NCBI GenBank assembly: GCA_028278145.1
Contig: JANQEV010000108.1
Location: forward strand, 41,848-105,847
Direction of reading: 5' to 3'
DNA from: Chromatiales bacterium
GTDB lineage: Bacteria > Pseudomonadota > Gammaproteobacteria > Chromatiales > Chromatiaceae
Length of the DNA stretch: 64,000 nucleotides
The number at the start of each line of letters is the position of its first letter. Positions within the stretch are counted from its first letter, which is position 1. Position numbers and translations under genes: made by a program. Positions 44,453 through 54,522 of this stretch are shown piece after piece. The notes beneath the pieces were generated by a model. The model searched no databases. It saw only the letters and a list, made by a program, of their open reading frames with translations, and was not told the origin of the DNA.

Positions 44453-45554
44453 CTTTTTCTACCTCATCACTCTCGTCTGGATCCGCATCAACATTACCAA
44501 GCTCAAGGTCCAACTCCTCCTCTGTCATGGGAGTAAAACGGTCTTTATCGAACATATGCTCCCCATCCAGCGACAGCATATCATCAGTGGATTCGGTTAT
44601 GACCTCTTCCTCGACCTCTGAATCATCCTGTGGCTGAAGTTCAACCATCTCCGACGCGGCAATCCCGGCGGTTTGGGGCTGGCGTCGTGGTTTTTTTTTC
44701 GGTTTAGCTGTGCCAGATTCCGCAGAAACTCCGGTATCCGCCCCAGTAGTGCCGCCACCGGCGTCATCTGGATCTTCTGGTGTTTCAGTATCGCACTCTT
44801 CCCTCTCTTCCTTGTTCCGTTGCATCATGCGAGAAAAGAAAATGCCAAACTCAAACAGCACCAGCATCGGCAGGGCCAGAAGGGTCTGAGAGATAACATC
44901 TGGTGGAGTTAGTAGCATACCAACACAAAATGCGCCTACAACTATATATGGGCGCTTCTCAGCCAGACTGTCTGGCGTGGTCATCCCCATGGATACCAGG
45001 ATGATGGTGGCAATTGGTACCTCAAATGCCATACCGAAGGCAAAGAACAGGGTCAGGACAAAATCCAGGTATTTACCAATATCCGTGGCAACAGTTACCC
45101 CATCTGGTACGGTGCCGGTGAGAAAACCGAATACCAATGGAAACACCACGTAGTAGGCGAACACCATTCCGGTATAAAACAGGATGGTACTGGAGACCAC
45201 CAGCGGTACCACCATGCGCTTCTCATGTTTATACAGTCCAGGTGCAATAAACGACCAGAGCTGAAACAGGGAGTAGGGCATAGAGATAAACACCGCCGCT
45301 ACCAGGCTCAACTTGAATGGAGTCAGAAAGGGTGACGCCACCTCGGTGGCAATCATGCTGGTCCCGTCCGGCAGATGAGCCATCAGGGGACTAGCCACCA
45401 TGATGTAGATATCATTGGCCCATGGAAACAGACAGAGAAAGATCAATAAGACAACAGCTACGATCCGAATCAGGCGGTCGCGCAATTCCACCAGATGGGT
45501 GACGAAGGGTTGCTCCTTCAGCTTGTTATATTCCTGCTCGGTATCTTGGGTCAT
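44445..45554 (-). CDS. tatC: Sec-independent protein translocase TatC with long acidic tail
   Basis: 369 residues from the ATG at 45554; the open frame upstream of it overlaps tatB and is not TatC-like. The core of about 246 residues is normal: [15 protein letters not shown] at the start, six membrane helices, [13 protein letters not shown] near residue 110 and the LTPPDVISQ loop. TatC is the receptor for twin-arginine signal peptides. Unusually, a tail of about 123 residues follows, rich in Asp/Glu with a Lys/Arg patch (KPKKKPRRQ). It starts right after tatB (1-base gap). Confidence 0.94.
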   Translation of the reverse strand: MTQDTEQEYNKLKEQPFVTHLVELRDRLIRIVAVVLLIFLCLFPWANDIYIMVASPLMAHLPDGTSMIATEVASPFLTPFKLSLVAAVFISMPYSLFQLWSFIAPGLYKHEKRMVVPLVVSSTILFYTGMVFAYYVVFPLVFGFLTGTVPDGVTVATDIGKYLDFVLTLFFAFGMAFEVPIATIILVSMGMTTPDSLAEKRPYIVVGAFCVGMLLTPPDVISQTLLALPMLVLFEFGIFFSRMMQRNKEEREECDTETPEDPDDAGGGTTGADTGVSAESGTAKPKKKPRRQPQTAGIAASEMVELQPQDDSEVEEEVITESTDDMLSLDGEHMFDKDRFTPMTEEELDLELGNVDADPDESDEVEKDV

Positions 45555-45555
45555 G

Positions 45556-45936
45556 CTACACAGGGTTCTTGGGTGATTCGCTCGCGCCTGTATCTGGCGC
45601 GTCTGTGGGCTCTGCTTGTGATTCCTGATCGTCAGATTTAGCGTCGGCAAGATCTACACCGGTCTGCTCCTTGAACTGATTCATGGCGTCTTCGGTATCT
45701 GTGATGACCGATTCCAGGGGATCCTCCATAATTTTCTTCTGCTCTTCTACGATCCGCTTCAGCTCATCCGCCTTCATTTCACGATCGATCTCGGTCTTAA
45801 TGGATCCGATCATGGCGCGCCCCTTACCCAACCACTTGCCTGCGGTATAGGCCAGCTTGGGCAAACGTTCTGGCCCAACCACCAGTAACGCCACCAGGCC
45901 AATTATCATCAACTCCCAGAAACCGATATCAAACAT
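45556..45936 (-). CDS. tatB: Sec-independent protein translocase TatB
   Basis: 126 residues: [20 protein letters not shown] membrane helix, the GPERLP hinge, an amphipathic helix and an acidic/proline tail. TatB with TatC forms the receptor for folded twin-arginine proteins. It lies between tatA and tatC in one leftward unit. Confidence 0.95.
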   Translation of the reverse strand: MFDIGFWELMIIGLVALLVVGPERLPKLAYTAGKWLGKGRAMIGSIKTEIDREMKADELKRIVEEQKKIMEDPLESVITDTEDAMNQFKEQTGVDLADAKSDDQESQAEPTDAPDTGASESPKNPV

Positions 45937-45983
45937 AACGCGGGTATAACTCGATTGCGAAAAACTACCAGCTAAGGCTGGAA

Positions 45984-46241
45984 TCAGGAATTATTCTTAT
46001 CTTCTGGCACTTCTGAGACTTTCTCTTCAGTTACCTCACCTTCGATAACGCTCTCTTCTTCATTTTTCTCCAGCTTGGCAGCCTCGGCCTCTTTCTCGCT
46101 GTCGGTCACTGCTCCTTTAAAACCCTTGACTGCGTTACCCAGGTCAGATCCAATATTCTTCAAACGCTTGGTGCCAAACAACAACAATACGATTACCAGA
46201 ATAATCAATAACTGCCAGACACCTATTCCACCAAAACCCAT
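45984..46241 (-). CDS. tatA: Sec-independent protein translocase TatA
   Basis: 85 residues from the ATG at 46241, which has GGAG 6 bases upstream (the GTG four codons earlier contains that site). The N-terminus [20 protein letters not shown] is the TatA membrane helix, followed by [14 protein letters not shown] hinge/amphipathic helix and an acidic tail. TatA multimers form the pore. First tat gene, downstream of hisE, as in many proteobacteria. Confidence 0.95.
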   Translation of the reverse strand: MGFGGIGVWQLLIILVIVLLLFGTKRLKNIGSDLGNAVKGFKGAVTDSEKEAEAAKLEKNEEESVIEGEVTEEKVSEVPEDKNNS

Positions 46242-46411
46242 TGTCTTCTCCACTCTTTAGAACTTGACCCGCATGCTCTAACAACACCCAGGCCTACAAG
46301 CTACAGACCCTTGCGGGTCACCTAATTATCATAATGTGGCCGATAATAACCGAAAATCGGCCTCGGCGCAGAATTTAGTTGTAAATTCAACGCTGAAGTT
46401 CCAGCTGACTG

Positions 46412-46735
46412 CTATCCAGATTCACGCTGATTCTTCTCTTCCAGTCCAGAAAGCCCGAAACGCCGATCCAGCTCCGCCAGGACCTGCTGGGCACTCAATC
46501 CCTCTCGGGCCAGCAGCACCATGGTGTGAAACCAGAGATCTGCCACCTCATAGACAATCTTCTCTTTATCTCCATCCTTGGCGGCCATCACCGTCTCTGT
46601 GGCCTCCTCGCCGATCTTTTTCAGGATGGCATCCAAACCTTTGTGGTATAGATTTGCCACGTAGGAAGAGTCCGGATCAGCCCCTTTGCGCTGTTCCAGA
46701 ACCTCTGTCAACCGGGATAGAATCTGATCACTCAT
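46412..46735 (-). CDS. hisE: Phosphoribosyl-ATP pyrophosphatase
   Basis: 107 residues, the size of stand-alone HisE (MazG-like fold). Conserved [18 protein letters not shown] helix and [14 protein letters not shown] are visible, carrying the Mg-binding acidic residues. It performs the second step of histidine synthesis. HisI, which usually precedes it, is absent here; a SYLF-domain gene ends 2 bases before the hisE ATG. Confidence 0.94.
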   Translation of the reverse strand: MSDQILSRLTEVLEQRKGADPDSSYVANLYHKGLDAILKKIGEEATETVMAAKDGDKEKIVYEVADLWFHTMVLLAREGLSAQQVLAELDRRFGLSGLEEKNQRESG

Positions 46736-46736
46736 A

Positions 46737-47417
46737 TCATCTGTATCTTTTAAGAATACCGAATAACTTTTTCGCAGTTTCCGGCGTGGTTATCCCCTTG
46801 CCAGACAGAATCTGTGCCGGCCTTATTCCCTTGGTGCGATAGTACCCTGCATTATCTCCATGTTCGATCTTCAGTGCTGCACCATCCAGCGTGATACCGA
46901 CAAACAGACCACGGCTACGCGAGTAAGAGTAGACCTCTGACCCTGAAGTAAAGTTAGTTCCGGCAGATGCCTTGCGTCCCACCGGACCCGCAGCTACCGA
47001 AGCATCGGCACCAAGAGTAAACTTACCGGAAATAATATTATTGATGCTCTTTCTGTTTTTGAACACCAATACAACATCCGTGGATTGAGCACCTATCTGC
47101 CAGCCAATGCTGCCACCCGACACAGAAATAAACAGTGGATTACTCCAGGCTCCATTTGCCTTGCGGACCATGGCTACACCTTTACCATAGCGACCACCGA
47201 TAACCAGACCCACCTTTACCACTGAAGGGATGATGGCTATGGCTTTGGCATTACGCAGCAGGGTTGGCGGTATTCCCTTTTCCGGTATCCTGGTAATGGT
47301 CTGCAGGACCTCCAGTACCTCGTACATCTTGGCGTCCTGATCACCAACAGCAGCCGCTTCTCTTGCATCAACGCCCATTAGCATAAATGCCAAAAGAACC
47401 GTTGCCAGTTGTCGCAT
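46737..47417 (-). CDS. SYLF-domain (Ysc84/DUF500) lipid-binding periplasmic protein
   Basis: 226 residues from the ATG at 47417, preceded by AGGGGGGGTGATGTG. Signal peptide ([20 protein letters not shown]), then a SYLF domain: [34 protein letters not shown], and the glycine-rich [23 protein letters not shown] domains bind phosphoinositides in eukaryotes; the bacterial role is unclear, perhaps outer-membrane lipid handling. It sits 37 bases after hisF and 2 bases before hisE, the position usually held by hisI. Confidence 0.88.
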   Translation of the reverse strand: MRQLATVLLAFMLMGVDAREAAAVGDQDAKMYEVLEVLQTITRIPEKGIPPTLLRNAKAIAIIPSVVKVGLVIGGRYGKGVAMVRKANGAWSNPLFISVSGGSIGWQIGAQSTDVVLVFKNRKSINNIISGKFTLGADASVAAGPVGRKASAGTNFTSGSEVYSYSRSRGLFVGITLDGAALKIEHGDNAGYYRTKGIRPAQILSGKGITTPETAKKLFGILKRYR

Positions 47418-47454
47418 CACATCACCCCCCCTGGGTTGTGACATCCATTTCAGG

Positions 47455-48225
47455 TCAAAGCCGGACTTCAACTCCACGTTCTGCCATATAGCGCTTGGCC
47501 TCGCCTATACTGTACTCGGCAAAATGAAAAATACTAGCGGCCAATACCGCATCGGCTCCGCCCTGATCCACGCCATCCACCAGATGCTGGAGTTCACCTA
47601 CACCGCCTGACGCAATAACCGGTATCGAAACCGCGTCACTGATAGCGCTGGTCAATGCCAGATCAAATCCAATCTTGGTGCCATCGCGATCCATACTGGT
47701 GAGCAGAATCTCGCCGGCGCCATACTCCACCATCTTGCGCGCCCACTCTATGGCATCCAGACCGGTTGGTTTGCGTCCACCATGGGTAAATATCTCCCAC
47801 TTCAGGGGTTCACCTTCACCGCTCACCTGCTTGGCATCGATGGCCACCACGATACACTGGGAACCGAAGCGGCTGGTGGCCTCTTTCACGAACTCGGGAT
47901 TGAACACAGCGGCAGTATTGATGGCTACCTTGTCAGCCCCGGCATTCAGCATGCGGCGCACATCGTCACAGGTACGGATTCCGCCACCCACGGTTAGAGG
48001 TATGAACACCTCACTGGCCACTTGCTCCACCACATGCACGATGGTATCGCGATCATCTGAGCTTGCGGTTATATCCAGGAAGGTGATCTCATCGGCACCC
48101 TCTTCGTTGTAGCGCCGCGCCACCTCCACCGGATCACCGGCATCGCGGATCTCTACAAACTTGACGCCCTTGACCACACGACCTGCATCCACGTCAAGGC
48201 AGGGTATAATACGTTTGGCTAACAT
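47455..48225 (-). CDS. hisF: Imidazole glycerol phosphate synthase cyclase subunit
   Basis: 256 residues, standard. N-terminal [19 protein letters not shown] with catalytic Asp11 in CLDVD, and Asp near 130 in VVAIDAKQ, are the two catalytic acids of the TIM barrel. It joins PRFAR with ammonia from HisH to give IGP and AICAR. It follows hisA after a 100-base spacer that holds a repeat element. Confidence 0.96.
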   Translation of the reverse strand: MLAKRIIPCLDVDAGRVVKGVKFVEIRDAGDPVEVARRYNEEGADEITFLDITASSDDRDTIVHVVEQVASEVFIPLTVGGGIRTCDDVRRMLNAGADKVAINTAAVFNPEFVKEATSRFGSQCIVVAIDAKQVSGEGEPLKWEIFTHGGRKPTGLDAIEWARKMVEYGAGEILLTSMDRDGTKIGFDLALTSAISDAVSIPVIASGGVGELQHLVDGVDQGGADAVLAASIFHFAEYSIGEAKRYMAERGVEVRL

Positions 48226-48251
48226 AGTTAAGACACCTAAAAAAACATTAT

Positions 48252-48324
48252 GGCCACGAATACACGCAAATAGACGCTATTTCCAAGTCATCATTTGCGT
48301 TTATTGGCGTTCATTTGCGGCTAA
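48252..48324. repeat. Inverted-terminal intergenic element, copy 1
   Basis: Between hisA and hisF lies GGCCACGAATACACGCAAAT ... TTTGCG ... TTCATTTGCGGCTAAC: ends that are imperfect inverted copies, built of short ACGCAAATA-like words. A related, split copy is at 55213-55480. Elements with these words occur scattered in many proteobacterial genomes. Its function is unknown. Confidence 0.6.
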
Positions 48325-48328
48325 CAAA

Positions 48329-49066
48329 TCATTTACTCAGCTCGTCAGCCAGTTTCTGGCCGGCGGCAAAATCCAGGGTACCTTCATAGATTGCACGCCC
48401 GGTGATGGCACCCATTATATTGTCGGTATCTGCATCACACAGCGCCTGTATATCATTGATATCAGTGATACCGCCGGAAGCCACCACTGGGACAGTGATG
48501 GCGTTAGCCAGAACTGCGGTGGCCTCCACATTGGGGCCTGTGAGCATACCGTCACGACCGATATCGGTATATACAATGGCGGACACGCCATCATCCTCAA
48601 ACCGTTTGGCAAGGTCCGTAACATTATGTTCCGTGATGGTAGCCCAGCCATCAATGGCCACCATGCCATCTTTGGCATCCAGACCGACTATTACATGCCC
48701 CGGGAACTCCTTACAGGCACGACCCACGAACGCCGGATCATTCACTGCCTGGGTGCCGATAATGGCAAAATCCACCCCGGCCTTGAGATAGGCCTCGATG
48801 GTCTTTTCATCCCGGATGCCACCGCCCACCTGGATTGGCAGGTCAGGATAGGCCGCACCTATAGCCTGAATTACGCCACCGTTTACCGGCTCACCGGCAA
48901 AGGCCCCATTCAGGTCTACCAGATGCAGACGCCGTCCACCGGCATCCACCCAGCGCTTGGCCACATCCACCGGGTCATCGGAAAAGATGGTTTCATCATC
49001 CATGCGCCCCTGACGCAGTCGAACGCAGCGTCCATCCTTTAGATCAATGGCAGGTATCAACAACAC
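48329..49066 (-). CDS. hisA: ProFAR isomerase (HisA)
   Basis: 245 residues. [20 protein letters not shown] has the catalytic Asp8, and GLDAKDG near residue 129 the second acid. It isomerises ProFAR to PRFAR. Close to hisH upstream (11 bases). Overlapping long frames on the opposite strand are shadows. Confidence 0.96.
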   Translation of the reverse strand: MLLIPAIDLKDGRCVRLRQGRMDDETIFSDDPVDVAKRWVDAGGRRLHLVDLNGAFAGEPVNGGVIQAIGAAYPDLPIQVGGGIRDEKTIEAYLKAGVDFAIIGTQAVNDPAFVGRACKEFPGHVIVGLDAKDGMVAIDGWATITEHNVTDLAKRFEDDGVSAIVYTDIGRDGMLTGPNVEATAVLANAITVPVVASGGITDINDIQALCDADTDNIMGAITGRAIYEGTLDFAAGQKLADELSK

Positions 49067-49077
49067 GATTCATATCC

Positions 49078-49719
49078 TCAGATATTCCAATTAATAAAGT
49101 TGCGCAGCAGGCGCAGACCGGCATCCGCGCTCTTCTCCGGATGAAACTGGGTAGCAAACAGGTTATCCCGGGAGATCACACTGGCAAAGGTGGCGCTGTA
49201 GTCAGTGGTGCCGGCAGTCAGATCATTCTCAGCCGGGTCTACGTAGTAACTGTGTACAAAGTAGAAACGACTATCCTGATCGATACCATCCCATAGCGGA
49301 TGTGGATGCAACTGCCGTACCCGATTCCATCCCATGTGTGGGATCTTCATACGTTGGCCGTGGTCATCCACGCCTTCTGGGAAGTGACGCACCTTACCTG
49401 GGTAGAGTCCGAGCAGATCGGTACCGCCGTTCTCATCACTGAACTCCATCAGTACCTGCAGACCCATGCAGATACCAAAAAACGGCTTGCTGTGTGCCGC
49501 ATCCAACACCGCCTGGTTCAAATGATGATCAGAGATGGCTGCCATACAGTCGCGGGCTGCTCCCTGGCCTGGAAACACCACCCTGTCGGCAGACTTGATC
49601 AATTCAGGATCGTCCGTGACATACACCCGGTCACCCGTATCTGCCACATGTTCTATGGCCTTGGATACAGAACGCAGGTTACCCATGCCATAGTCAATGA
49701 CTACAATCGATTTCGACAT
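49078..49719 (-). CDS. hisH: Imidazole glycerol phosphate synthase glutaminase subunit
   Basis: 213 residues, class I glutaminase: nucleophile Cys in FFGICMGLQVL near residue 83, His/Glu in FATQFHPEKS near 193, and the N-terminal VVIDYGMGNLRS. It feeds ammonia to HisF. Confidence 0.96.
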   Translation of the reverse strand: MSKSIVVIDYGMGNLRSVSKAIEHVADTGDRVYVTDDPELIKSADRVVFPGQGAARDCMAAISDHHLNQAVLDAAHSKPFFGICMGLQVLMEFSDENGGTDLLGLYPGKVRHFPEGVDDHGQRMKIPHMGWNRVRQLHPHPLWDGIDQDSRFYFVHSYYVDPAENDLTAGTTDYSATFASVISRDNLFATQFHPEKSADAGLRLLRNFINWNI

Positions 49720-49747
49720 CAGTTTACTATCCGAAATTTGTTAATGA

Positions 49748-50338
49748 TCAGAGGGATCCTTTGGTGGACGGAGTAATTCCCTCCATACGCGGATCCGGCT
49801 CCAGCGCCATGCGCAGGGCACGACCAAAGGCTTTGAATACAGTCTCGGCAATGTGATGGGCATTACGTCCGCGCAGACAATCCACGTGCAAGGTGACTCC
49901 GGCGTGATTCACGAATCCCTGGAAGAATTCGTAGAACAGTTCGGTATCGAAATCACCAATTGTGGCCCGTGGAAACTCAACCGCGAACTCCAGCCCGGCC
50001 CGCCCGGAGAAATCAACTACCACCCGAGACAGTGCCTCATCCAGGGGTACATAGGCGTGCCCATAACGGCGGATCCCCTTTTTGTCGCCCACGGCCATAG
50101 CCATGGCCTGGCCCAGACAGATACCAAGATCCTCAGCGGTGTGGTGCCCATCGATGTGCAGATCACCCTCAGCCTGAACGGTGATATCCATCATGCCATG
50201 ACGAGCCACCTGATCCAGCATGTGCTCCAGAAACGGCATTCCAGTTGTAAGTGAGGACTCACCCTTACCATCAAGATCCAGACTGACTCTGATCTTGGTC
50301 TCCAGGGTATTGCGCTCTATCTCGGCGCTTCGCTGCAT
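49748..50338 (-). CDS. hisB: Imidazoleglycerol-phosphate dehydratase
   Basis: 196 residues from the ATG at 50338, monofunctional (no phosphatase domain). The His-rich metal sites are visible: [13 protein letters not shown] near residue 38, [10 protein letters not shown] near 65, and RNAHHIAE near 160. AGGTGGA lies upstream of the ATG; an earlier in-frame start would add 13 unlikely residues. First gene of the leftward hisBHAF-SYLF-hisE-tatABC run. Confidence 0.95.
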   Translation of the reverse strand: MQRSAEIERNTLETKIRVSLDLDGKGESSLTTGMPFLEHMLDQVARHGMMDITVQAEGDLHIDGHHTAEDLGICLGQAMAMAVGDKKGIRRYGHAYVPLDEALSRVVVDFSGRAGLEFAVEFPRATIGDFDTELFYEFFQGFVNHAGVTLHVDCLRGRNAHHIAETVFKAFGRALRMALEPDPRMEGITPSTKGSL

Positions 50339-50503
50339 GTTTATGTTCCACCTATATTGTGAGACCTGGTTAACCACTCGAGGTTATTACGGCCGACGCT
50401 AGCGGCCAAAAGGGGCATTTTATGCGAAACCGGGGATAATTGCAGGTGTCTTGAGCCAACTTAAACAGGTAGACAGGCTGGACCTAGTAGTTACTACTAT
50501 CAC

Positions 50504-50941
50504 TCAAGTCTGCAGCCAAAAGGTAACCGGGCCGTCATTGGTCAGGGACACCTGCATATCAGCACCAAACAGGCCCTTCTCCACTATGGCATGCTGCTCC
50601 CTAGCAAGGGCAAATACATGATTGAACAGATACTGCCCATCATCCGGTTTTGCCGCACCGGAAAAACCCGGTCGATTGCCCTTCCTGGTGTCTGCAGCCA
50701 GGGTAAATTGCGGTACCAGCAATAAACCACCAGCCGTGTCCTTCAGGCTTAGATTCATCCGATCATCCGCGTCGGGAAACACCCGGTAGCTCAAAATACG
50801 CTCCAGCAGGCGTTCGGCCTTGGTCTCAGTATCCTCGCGCTCCACTCCTATCAACACCAGAAGACCAGGACCAATCTCACCAACCACCTCATCTTCCACT
50901 TCTACCCTGGCCTGGGTGACCCGTTGCAGCAGTCCAATCAC
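50504..50941 (-). CDS. dtd: D-aminoacyl-tRNA deacylase
   Basis: 145 residues. Dtd removes D-amino acids (and glycine from tRNA-Ala). Signature motifs are [19 protein letters not shown] near residue 77 (the SQFTL motif with Pro for Ser) and the C-terminal [11 protein letters not shown] with the Gly-cisPro pair. It overlaps pip by 4 bases. Confidence 0.95.
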   Translation of the reverse strand: MIGLLQRVTQARVEVEDEVVGEIGPGLLVLIGVEREDTETKAERLLERILSYRVFPDADDRMNLSLKDTAGGLLLVPQFTLAADTRKGNRPGFSGAAKPDDGQYLFNHVFALAREQHAIVEKGLFGADMQVSLTNDGPVTFWLQT

Positions 50942-51888
50942 CCTAGTTCACCTGCGAAAAAATCTGTCGCCTGCACCAACGCCTGACCTATGCCTGGCTC
51001 ATCTGCAGAGTGGCCGGCGTCATCTATTATCCTCAGTTCACTACTTGGCCAGGCCTGGTGCAGCTCCCAGGCAGACTCCATGGGGCAGATCAGATCATAA
51101 CGCCCCTGAATGATGATCCCAGGGATATCAGAGATCTCATGGATGTTGTCCAATAGCTGGCTGGGTTTGAGAAATGCATTATTGACAAAGTAATGGCTCT
51201 CGATACGAGCCAGACTCAGGGCTACGTAAGGATCGCTGAAGTGGTGAATAATCTCTTTGGTGGGCATCAGGCTGGCTGTTCTTGCCTCCCATAGTGACCA
51301 GGCCTTGGCCGCAGCCATACGGGCCAGTTCATCCTTTCCAGTAAGACGCTTGTAGTAGGCATGCAACATATCCCCCCGCTCAGATTCTGGCACAATGGAC
51401 AGATAGTCCTGCCAGTAATCTGGAAATATGCGGTTCGCCCCCTCCTGGTAAAACCATTCGATCTCATGCTTGCGACACAGGAATACTCCCCGCAGGATCA
51501 ATCCCAGAACCCGCTTGGAATGGGCTTCGGAATAAGCCAGGGCCAGGGTGGAGCCCCAAGAGCCTCCGAACACCACCCATTCATCTATACCCAACAGCTC
51601 CCGGATATTTTCAATATCTGAGATCAGGCGGCGTGTATCGTTTGCCTCCAGTTCAGCATGGGGTGTGGAACGACCACAACCACGCTGGTCGAACAGAATG
51701 ATGCGGTATCGGTTTGGATCAAAGAAACGACGATGATGTGGCTGGCAACCGGCGCCTGGACCACCATGCAAAAACAGGATAGGGATGCCTTCCGGTTCAC
51801 CAGACTCCTCAATATACAGAGTATGGATATCATCTACACGCAACTGATGCGTTACATAAGGTTTAATTTCCGGATAAAAGGCCCCCAT
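50938..51888 (-). CDS. pip: Prolyl aminopeptidase (proline iminopeptidase)
   Basis: 316 residues, alpha/beta hydrolase S33 family. [18 protein letters not shown] near residue 40 (oxyanion), [12 protein letters not shown] near 108 (nucleophile Ser), GRYDLICP near 265 (acid) and [10 protein letters not shown] near 292 (His) are all present. It releases N-terminal proline from peptides. Coupled to dtd. Confidence 0.95.
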   Translation of the reverse strand: MGAFYPEIKPYVTHQLRVDDIHTLYIEESGEPEGIPILFLHGGPGAGCQPHHRRFFDPNRYRIILFDQRGCGRSTPHAELEANDTRRLISDIENIRELLGIDEWVVFGGSWGSTLALAYSEAHSKRVLGLILRGVFLCRKHEIEWFYQEGANRIFPDYWQDYLSIVPESERGDMLHAYYKRLTGKDELARMAAAKAWSLWEARTASLMPTKEIIHHFSDPYVALSLARIESHYFVNNAFLKPSQLLDNIHEISDIPGIIIQGRYDLICPMESAWELHQAWPSSELRIIDDAGHSADEPGIGQALVQATDFFAGELG

Positions 51889-51933
51889 GAATTAGAGTGT
51901 AGCGGGGTAAGCACCTCAGGTCACCCGGGAGTT

Positions 51934-51951
51934 TGTAAGAATTTTCCTACA
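51934..51951 (+). promoter_or_regulatory. GacA/UvrY-type upstream activating site
   Basis: TGTAAG-AATTTT-CCTACA matches the GacA box TGTAAGN6CTTACA at 11 of 12 fixed positions. In pseudomonads and relatives this box lies upstream of rsm/csr small-RNA genes. Here it is centred about 84 bases before the predicted start of the small RNA at 52026. It could also serve pip on the other strand, whose start codon is 46 bases away, but that orientation is not typical. Confidence 0.6.
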
Positions 51952-51990
51952 AAGAAAGCAGGAAAGGAGTACACAAACTGTAATATTGTT

Positions 51991-52019
51991 ATGGCAGTAT
52001 CACTATGTCGCCTTATAAC
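51991..52019 (+). promoter_or_regulatory. Sigma-70-type promoter of candidate sRNA
   Basis: ATGGCA (51991-51996), 17-base spacer, TATAAC (52014-52019). The -10 is one base off consensus; the weak -35 fits a promoter that needs an activator bound at the upstream box. Confidence 0.5.
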
Positions 52020-52025
52020 GGATCA

Positions 52026-52129
52026 AAGAACAACGTCAGGGAAGAGTCTTACGGACGGGACACTCGATAAGCCAACCAAGCTCGGCGACACAACCCCGGT
52101 GGCATGGAATGCCTCGGGGTTCGTTTTTT
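52026..52129 (+). ncRNA. Candidate GacA-controlled small RNA (Rsm/Csr-like)
   Basis: An orphan transcription unit of about 104 bases between pip and typA on the plus strand: GacA-type box, promoter, no reading frame of note, and a strong terminator. It contains GGA at 52040, 52053, 52058 and 52106. The last is displayed as the exact loop of GGCAT-GGA-ATGCC in the terminator hairpin, the presentation preferred by CsrA/RsmA. Fewer GGA motifs than in typical RsmY/CsrB make the CsrA-sponge role tentative, but a small RNA gene as such is well supported. Confidence 0.6.
52092..52129 (+). terminator. Terminator of the candidate sRNA
   Basis: AACCCCG/CGGGGTT outer stem (7 pairs), inner GGCAT/ATGCC stem with a GGA loop, then CG and six T. 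The T-run is on the plus strand only, so it does not serve typA, whose stop is 13 bases further on and in the other direction. Confidence 0.85.
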
Positions 52130-52141
52130 CTCCAGGAAAAA

Positions 52142-53965
52142 CTACTCTCCCTTCTTGTCCCGCGATTCTCTTTTACGCTCATGCTCTTTTAGAAAGCGCT
52201 TACGGATGCGAATATCACTGGGAGTAATCTCCACCAGTTCATCTTCCTCGATGAACTCCAGGGCCTGCTCTAGCGAAAACTTGATGGGTGGCGTCAGGGC
52301 TATGGCATCATCTTTGCCAGAGGCACGAATATTGGTCAGCTGCTTGCCCTTCAACGGATTGACCACCAGATCGTTATCCCGGGAGTGAATGCCCACAATC
52401 TGCCCTTCATACACCTCGTCCCCTGGCGAGGAGAACATCCTGCCCCGCTCCTGCAGATTGAACAGGGCAAATCCCAACACCTTGCCCTGACCATTGGAGA
52501 TCAGCACCCCATTCTTACGTGGCGCGATACCGCCTTGCTGGGCTGGACCATAGTGGTCAAACACATGGTACATAAGACCGGTGCCTGAGGTCGTGGTCAT
52601 AAACTCGGTCTGAAATCCAATCAGGCCGCGCGAAGGAATGATGTAGTCCAGGCGCACCCGCCCTTTACCATCAGGCACCATATCCTTGAGTTCACCTTTG
52701 CGGGTACCCAATGCCTCCATCAGAGATCCCTGATGCTGCTCTTCCACATCCACGGTAAGTTGCTCATAGGGCTCGCATACCTCACCATCGATCTCGCGAA
52801 AGATCACCTCAGGACGGGAAACCGCCAGTTCAAAACCTTCACGCCGCATGCTCTCCAATAACACAGAAAGGTGCAGCTCACCACGCCCGGAAACCTTGAA
52901 TTTCTCCGGATCGGTACCTTCCTCCACCCGCAACGCCACGTTGTGGATCAGTTCGGTCTCCAGGCGCTCTTTTAATTGGCGTGACGTCAGGTATTTACCC
53001 TCTTTACCGGCAAAGGGAGAGGCGTTGACCTGGAAGGTCATGGAGACCGTGGGTTCATCCACACTGAGTGCCGACATGGCTTCTATGTGGTCTGGATCAC
53101 ACAGGGTATCAGAGACATTTGGGGCCTCAATACCGGTGATGGCAATGATGTCGCCAGCACTAGCCTGCTTCACCTCATGCCGCTGCAGACCCATGTAGCC
53201 ATAGACCAGCCCAACCTTGGCCTTGTGCTCTTCCCCATCATACTTGGATACGACCACCTGTTGGTTTGGCTTTACCGTACCCCGGGTAACACGCCCCACA
53301 GCGATGGCACCCACATAGCTGTTGTAATCCAGGTTGGACACCTGCATCTGGAACGGACCATCCGGATCCACATCAGGGATGGGGCAATGCTCAACTATGG
53401 CCTCAAACAGTGGCGTCATGTCACCCTCAGTTACATCATCCTCCAGCCCGGCATAACCATTGATAGAAGAGGCATAGATAATAGGGAAATCCAGCTGCTC
53501 ATCAGAGGCACCCAGGCGATCGAACAACTCAAACACCTGATCTATGACCCAGTCCGGGCGTGAGCCTGGCTTGTCAATCTTGTTCACCACCACAATAGGA
53601 CGCAGGCCATGACTGAATGCCTTCTGGGTCACAAATCTGGTCTGGGGCATGGGCCCCTCCTGGGCATCCACCAGCAGCAGGACCGAATCCACCATGGAGA
53701 GCACCCGCTCCACCTCCCCACCAAAATCTGCGTGGCCTGGGGTATCTACAATGTTTATCCGGTAGTCGTTCCAGGTAATGGCAGTATTCTTGGAGAGAAT
53801 GGTGATTCCACGCTCCTTCTCCTGGTCATTGGAATCCATCACCCGTTCCACTTCACCGAAGCGATCCCCCAGGGTGCCAGATTGCTTGAGCAGTTCATCC
53901 ACCAGGGTGGTCTTGCCATGATCTACATGGGCGATGATGGCAATATTGCGGAGCTTGGTAATCAC
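52142..53965 (-). CDS. typA: Ribosome-associated GTPase TypA/BipA
   Basis: 607 residues, as usual. G1 [16 protein letters not shown]2 region with [10 protein letters not shown]3 [15 protein letters not shown]4 NKIDKPGSR, then EF-Tu-like domain II, EF-G-like domains III and V, and the TypA-specific C-terminal domain. TypA binds the ribosome and helps 50S assembly and stress adaptation. It diverges from the SH3 gene across a 557-base intergenic region. All GTPase motifs intact. Confidence 0.97.
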   Translation of the reverse strand: MITKLRNIAIIAHVDHGKTTLVDELLKQSGTLGDRFGEVERVMDSNDQEKERGITILSKNTAITWNDYRINIVDTPGHADFGGEVERVLSMVDSVLLLVDAQEGPMPQTRFVTQKAFSHGLRPIVVVNKIDKPGSRPDWVIDQVFELFDRLGASDEQLDFPIIYASSINGYAGLEDDVTEGDMTPLFEAIVEHCPIPDVDPDGPFQMQVSNLDYNSYVGAIAVGRVTRGTVKPNQQVVVSKYDGEEHKAKVGLVYGYMGLQRHEVKQASAGDIIAITGIEAPNVSDTLCDPDHIEAMSALSVDEPTVSMTFQVNASPFAGKEGKYLTSRQLKERLETELIHNVALRVEEGTDPEKFKVSGRGELHLSVLLESMRREGFELAVSRPEVIFREIDGEVCEPYEQLTVDVEEQHQGSLMEALGTRKGELKDMVPDGKGRVRLDYIIPSRGLIGFQTEFMTTTSGTGLMYHVFDHYGPAQQGGIAPRKNGVLISNGQGKVLGFALFNLQERGRMFSSPGDEVYEGQIVGIHSRDNDLVVNPLKGKQLTNIRASGKDDAIALTPPIKFSLEQALEFIEEDELVEITPSDIRIRKRFLKEHERKRESRDKKGE

Positions 53966-54522
53966 TTTAGGGGTTCCCCTGGCGAAAAAGCGAGGGATTA
54001 TAGCGGAATATCAGCGCAATTGCAGACTAGCGATCTTTTATGGAGACTCATTACAGGCAGCCTATAACTAACCCACCACTAGGTTATGCCTCATTCATTA
54101 AGTAAAATCTTCATCTATTCAGCTATCACCATGTTGTAAAAGGGATTATTATCTTATCCACATTTCCTGTGGATAACTCTGTGTAAAAAAGCTCTCAATT
54201 GACCTGCACACCCCATGGACAGTGGTGTGTAAACAAATTGTAAAAAAACTGCACAATTACAATATTCTTTTTCTTATCAATAAGTTATCAGCCATACACT
54301 GAAACATTGATCATTATGTTGGAAAAAAACCATAGAGATATTGCAAAGAAGTTTCATATGTGCATAACTGCAATTCAGCCCAGTAAATCATCTGATATAT
54401 ATGGTTTTTTCCAATTCCAGACCCCAAAACAGTGCACAGAAGCTAAAAACCACTTGGACATCCACAATCTGTTTTGAAAGAATACTGCCAATTCCAAGGC
54501 CACAGACAACCCATACCTGACC
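53966..54522. other. AT-rich intergenic region with DnaA boxes
   Basis: 557 bases between divergent typA and the SH3 gene, no ORF of note. It contains an inverted pair of exact DnaA boxes (54154-54176) and a third consensus box TGTGCATAA (54359-54367). A CACACC/GGTGTG inverted repeat lies at 54207-54229, and the stretch 54230-54300 is very AT-rich and contains TTATCAATAAGTTATC. This recalls a replication-origin or DnaA-titration site, but no dnaA, dnaN or gidA gene is near. Confidence 0.55.
54154..54176. other. Inverted pair of perfect DnaA boxes
   Basis: TTATCCACA (54154-54162), TTTCC, TGTGGATAA (54168-54176): both match the strongest 9-base DnaA-box sequence, arranged head to head. The following CTCTGTGTAAA resembles the sequence beside DnaA boxes in gammaproteobacterial origins. 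Confidence 0.75.

Noticed and set aside
48161..49042. 293-codon plus-strand frame
   Set aside because: Antisense shadow of hisA and part of hisF, which are unmistakable.
53966..54522. Chromosomal oriC
   Set aside because: DnaA boxes are real but few, and the usual oriC neighbours are missing; reported only as a DnaA-box region.
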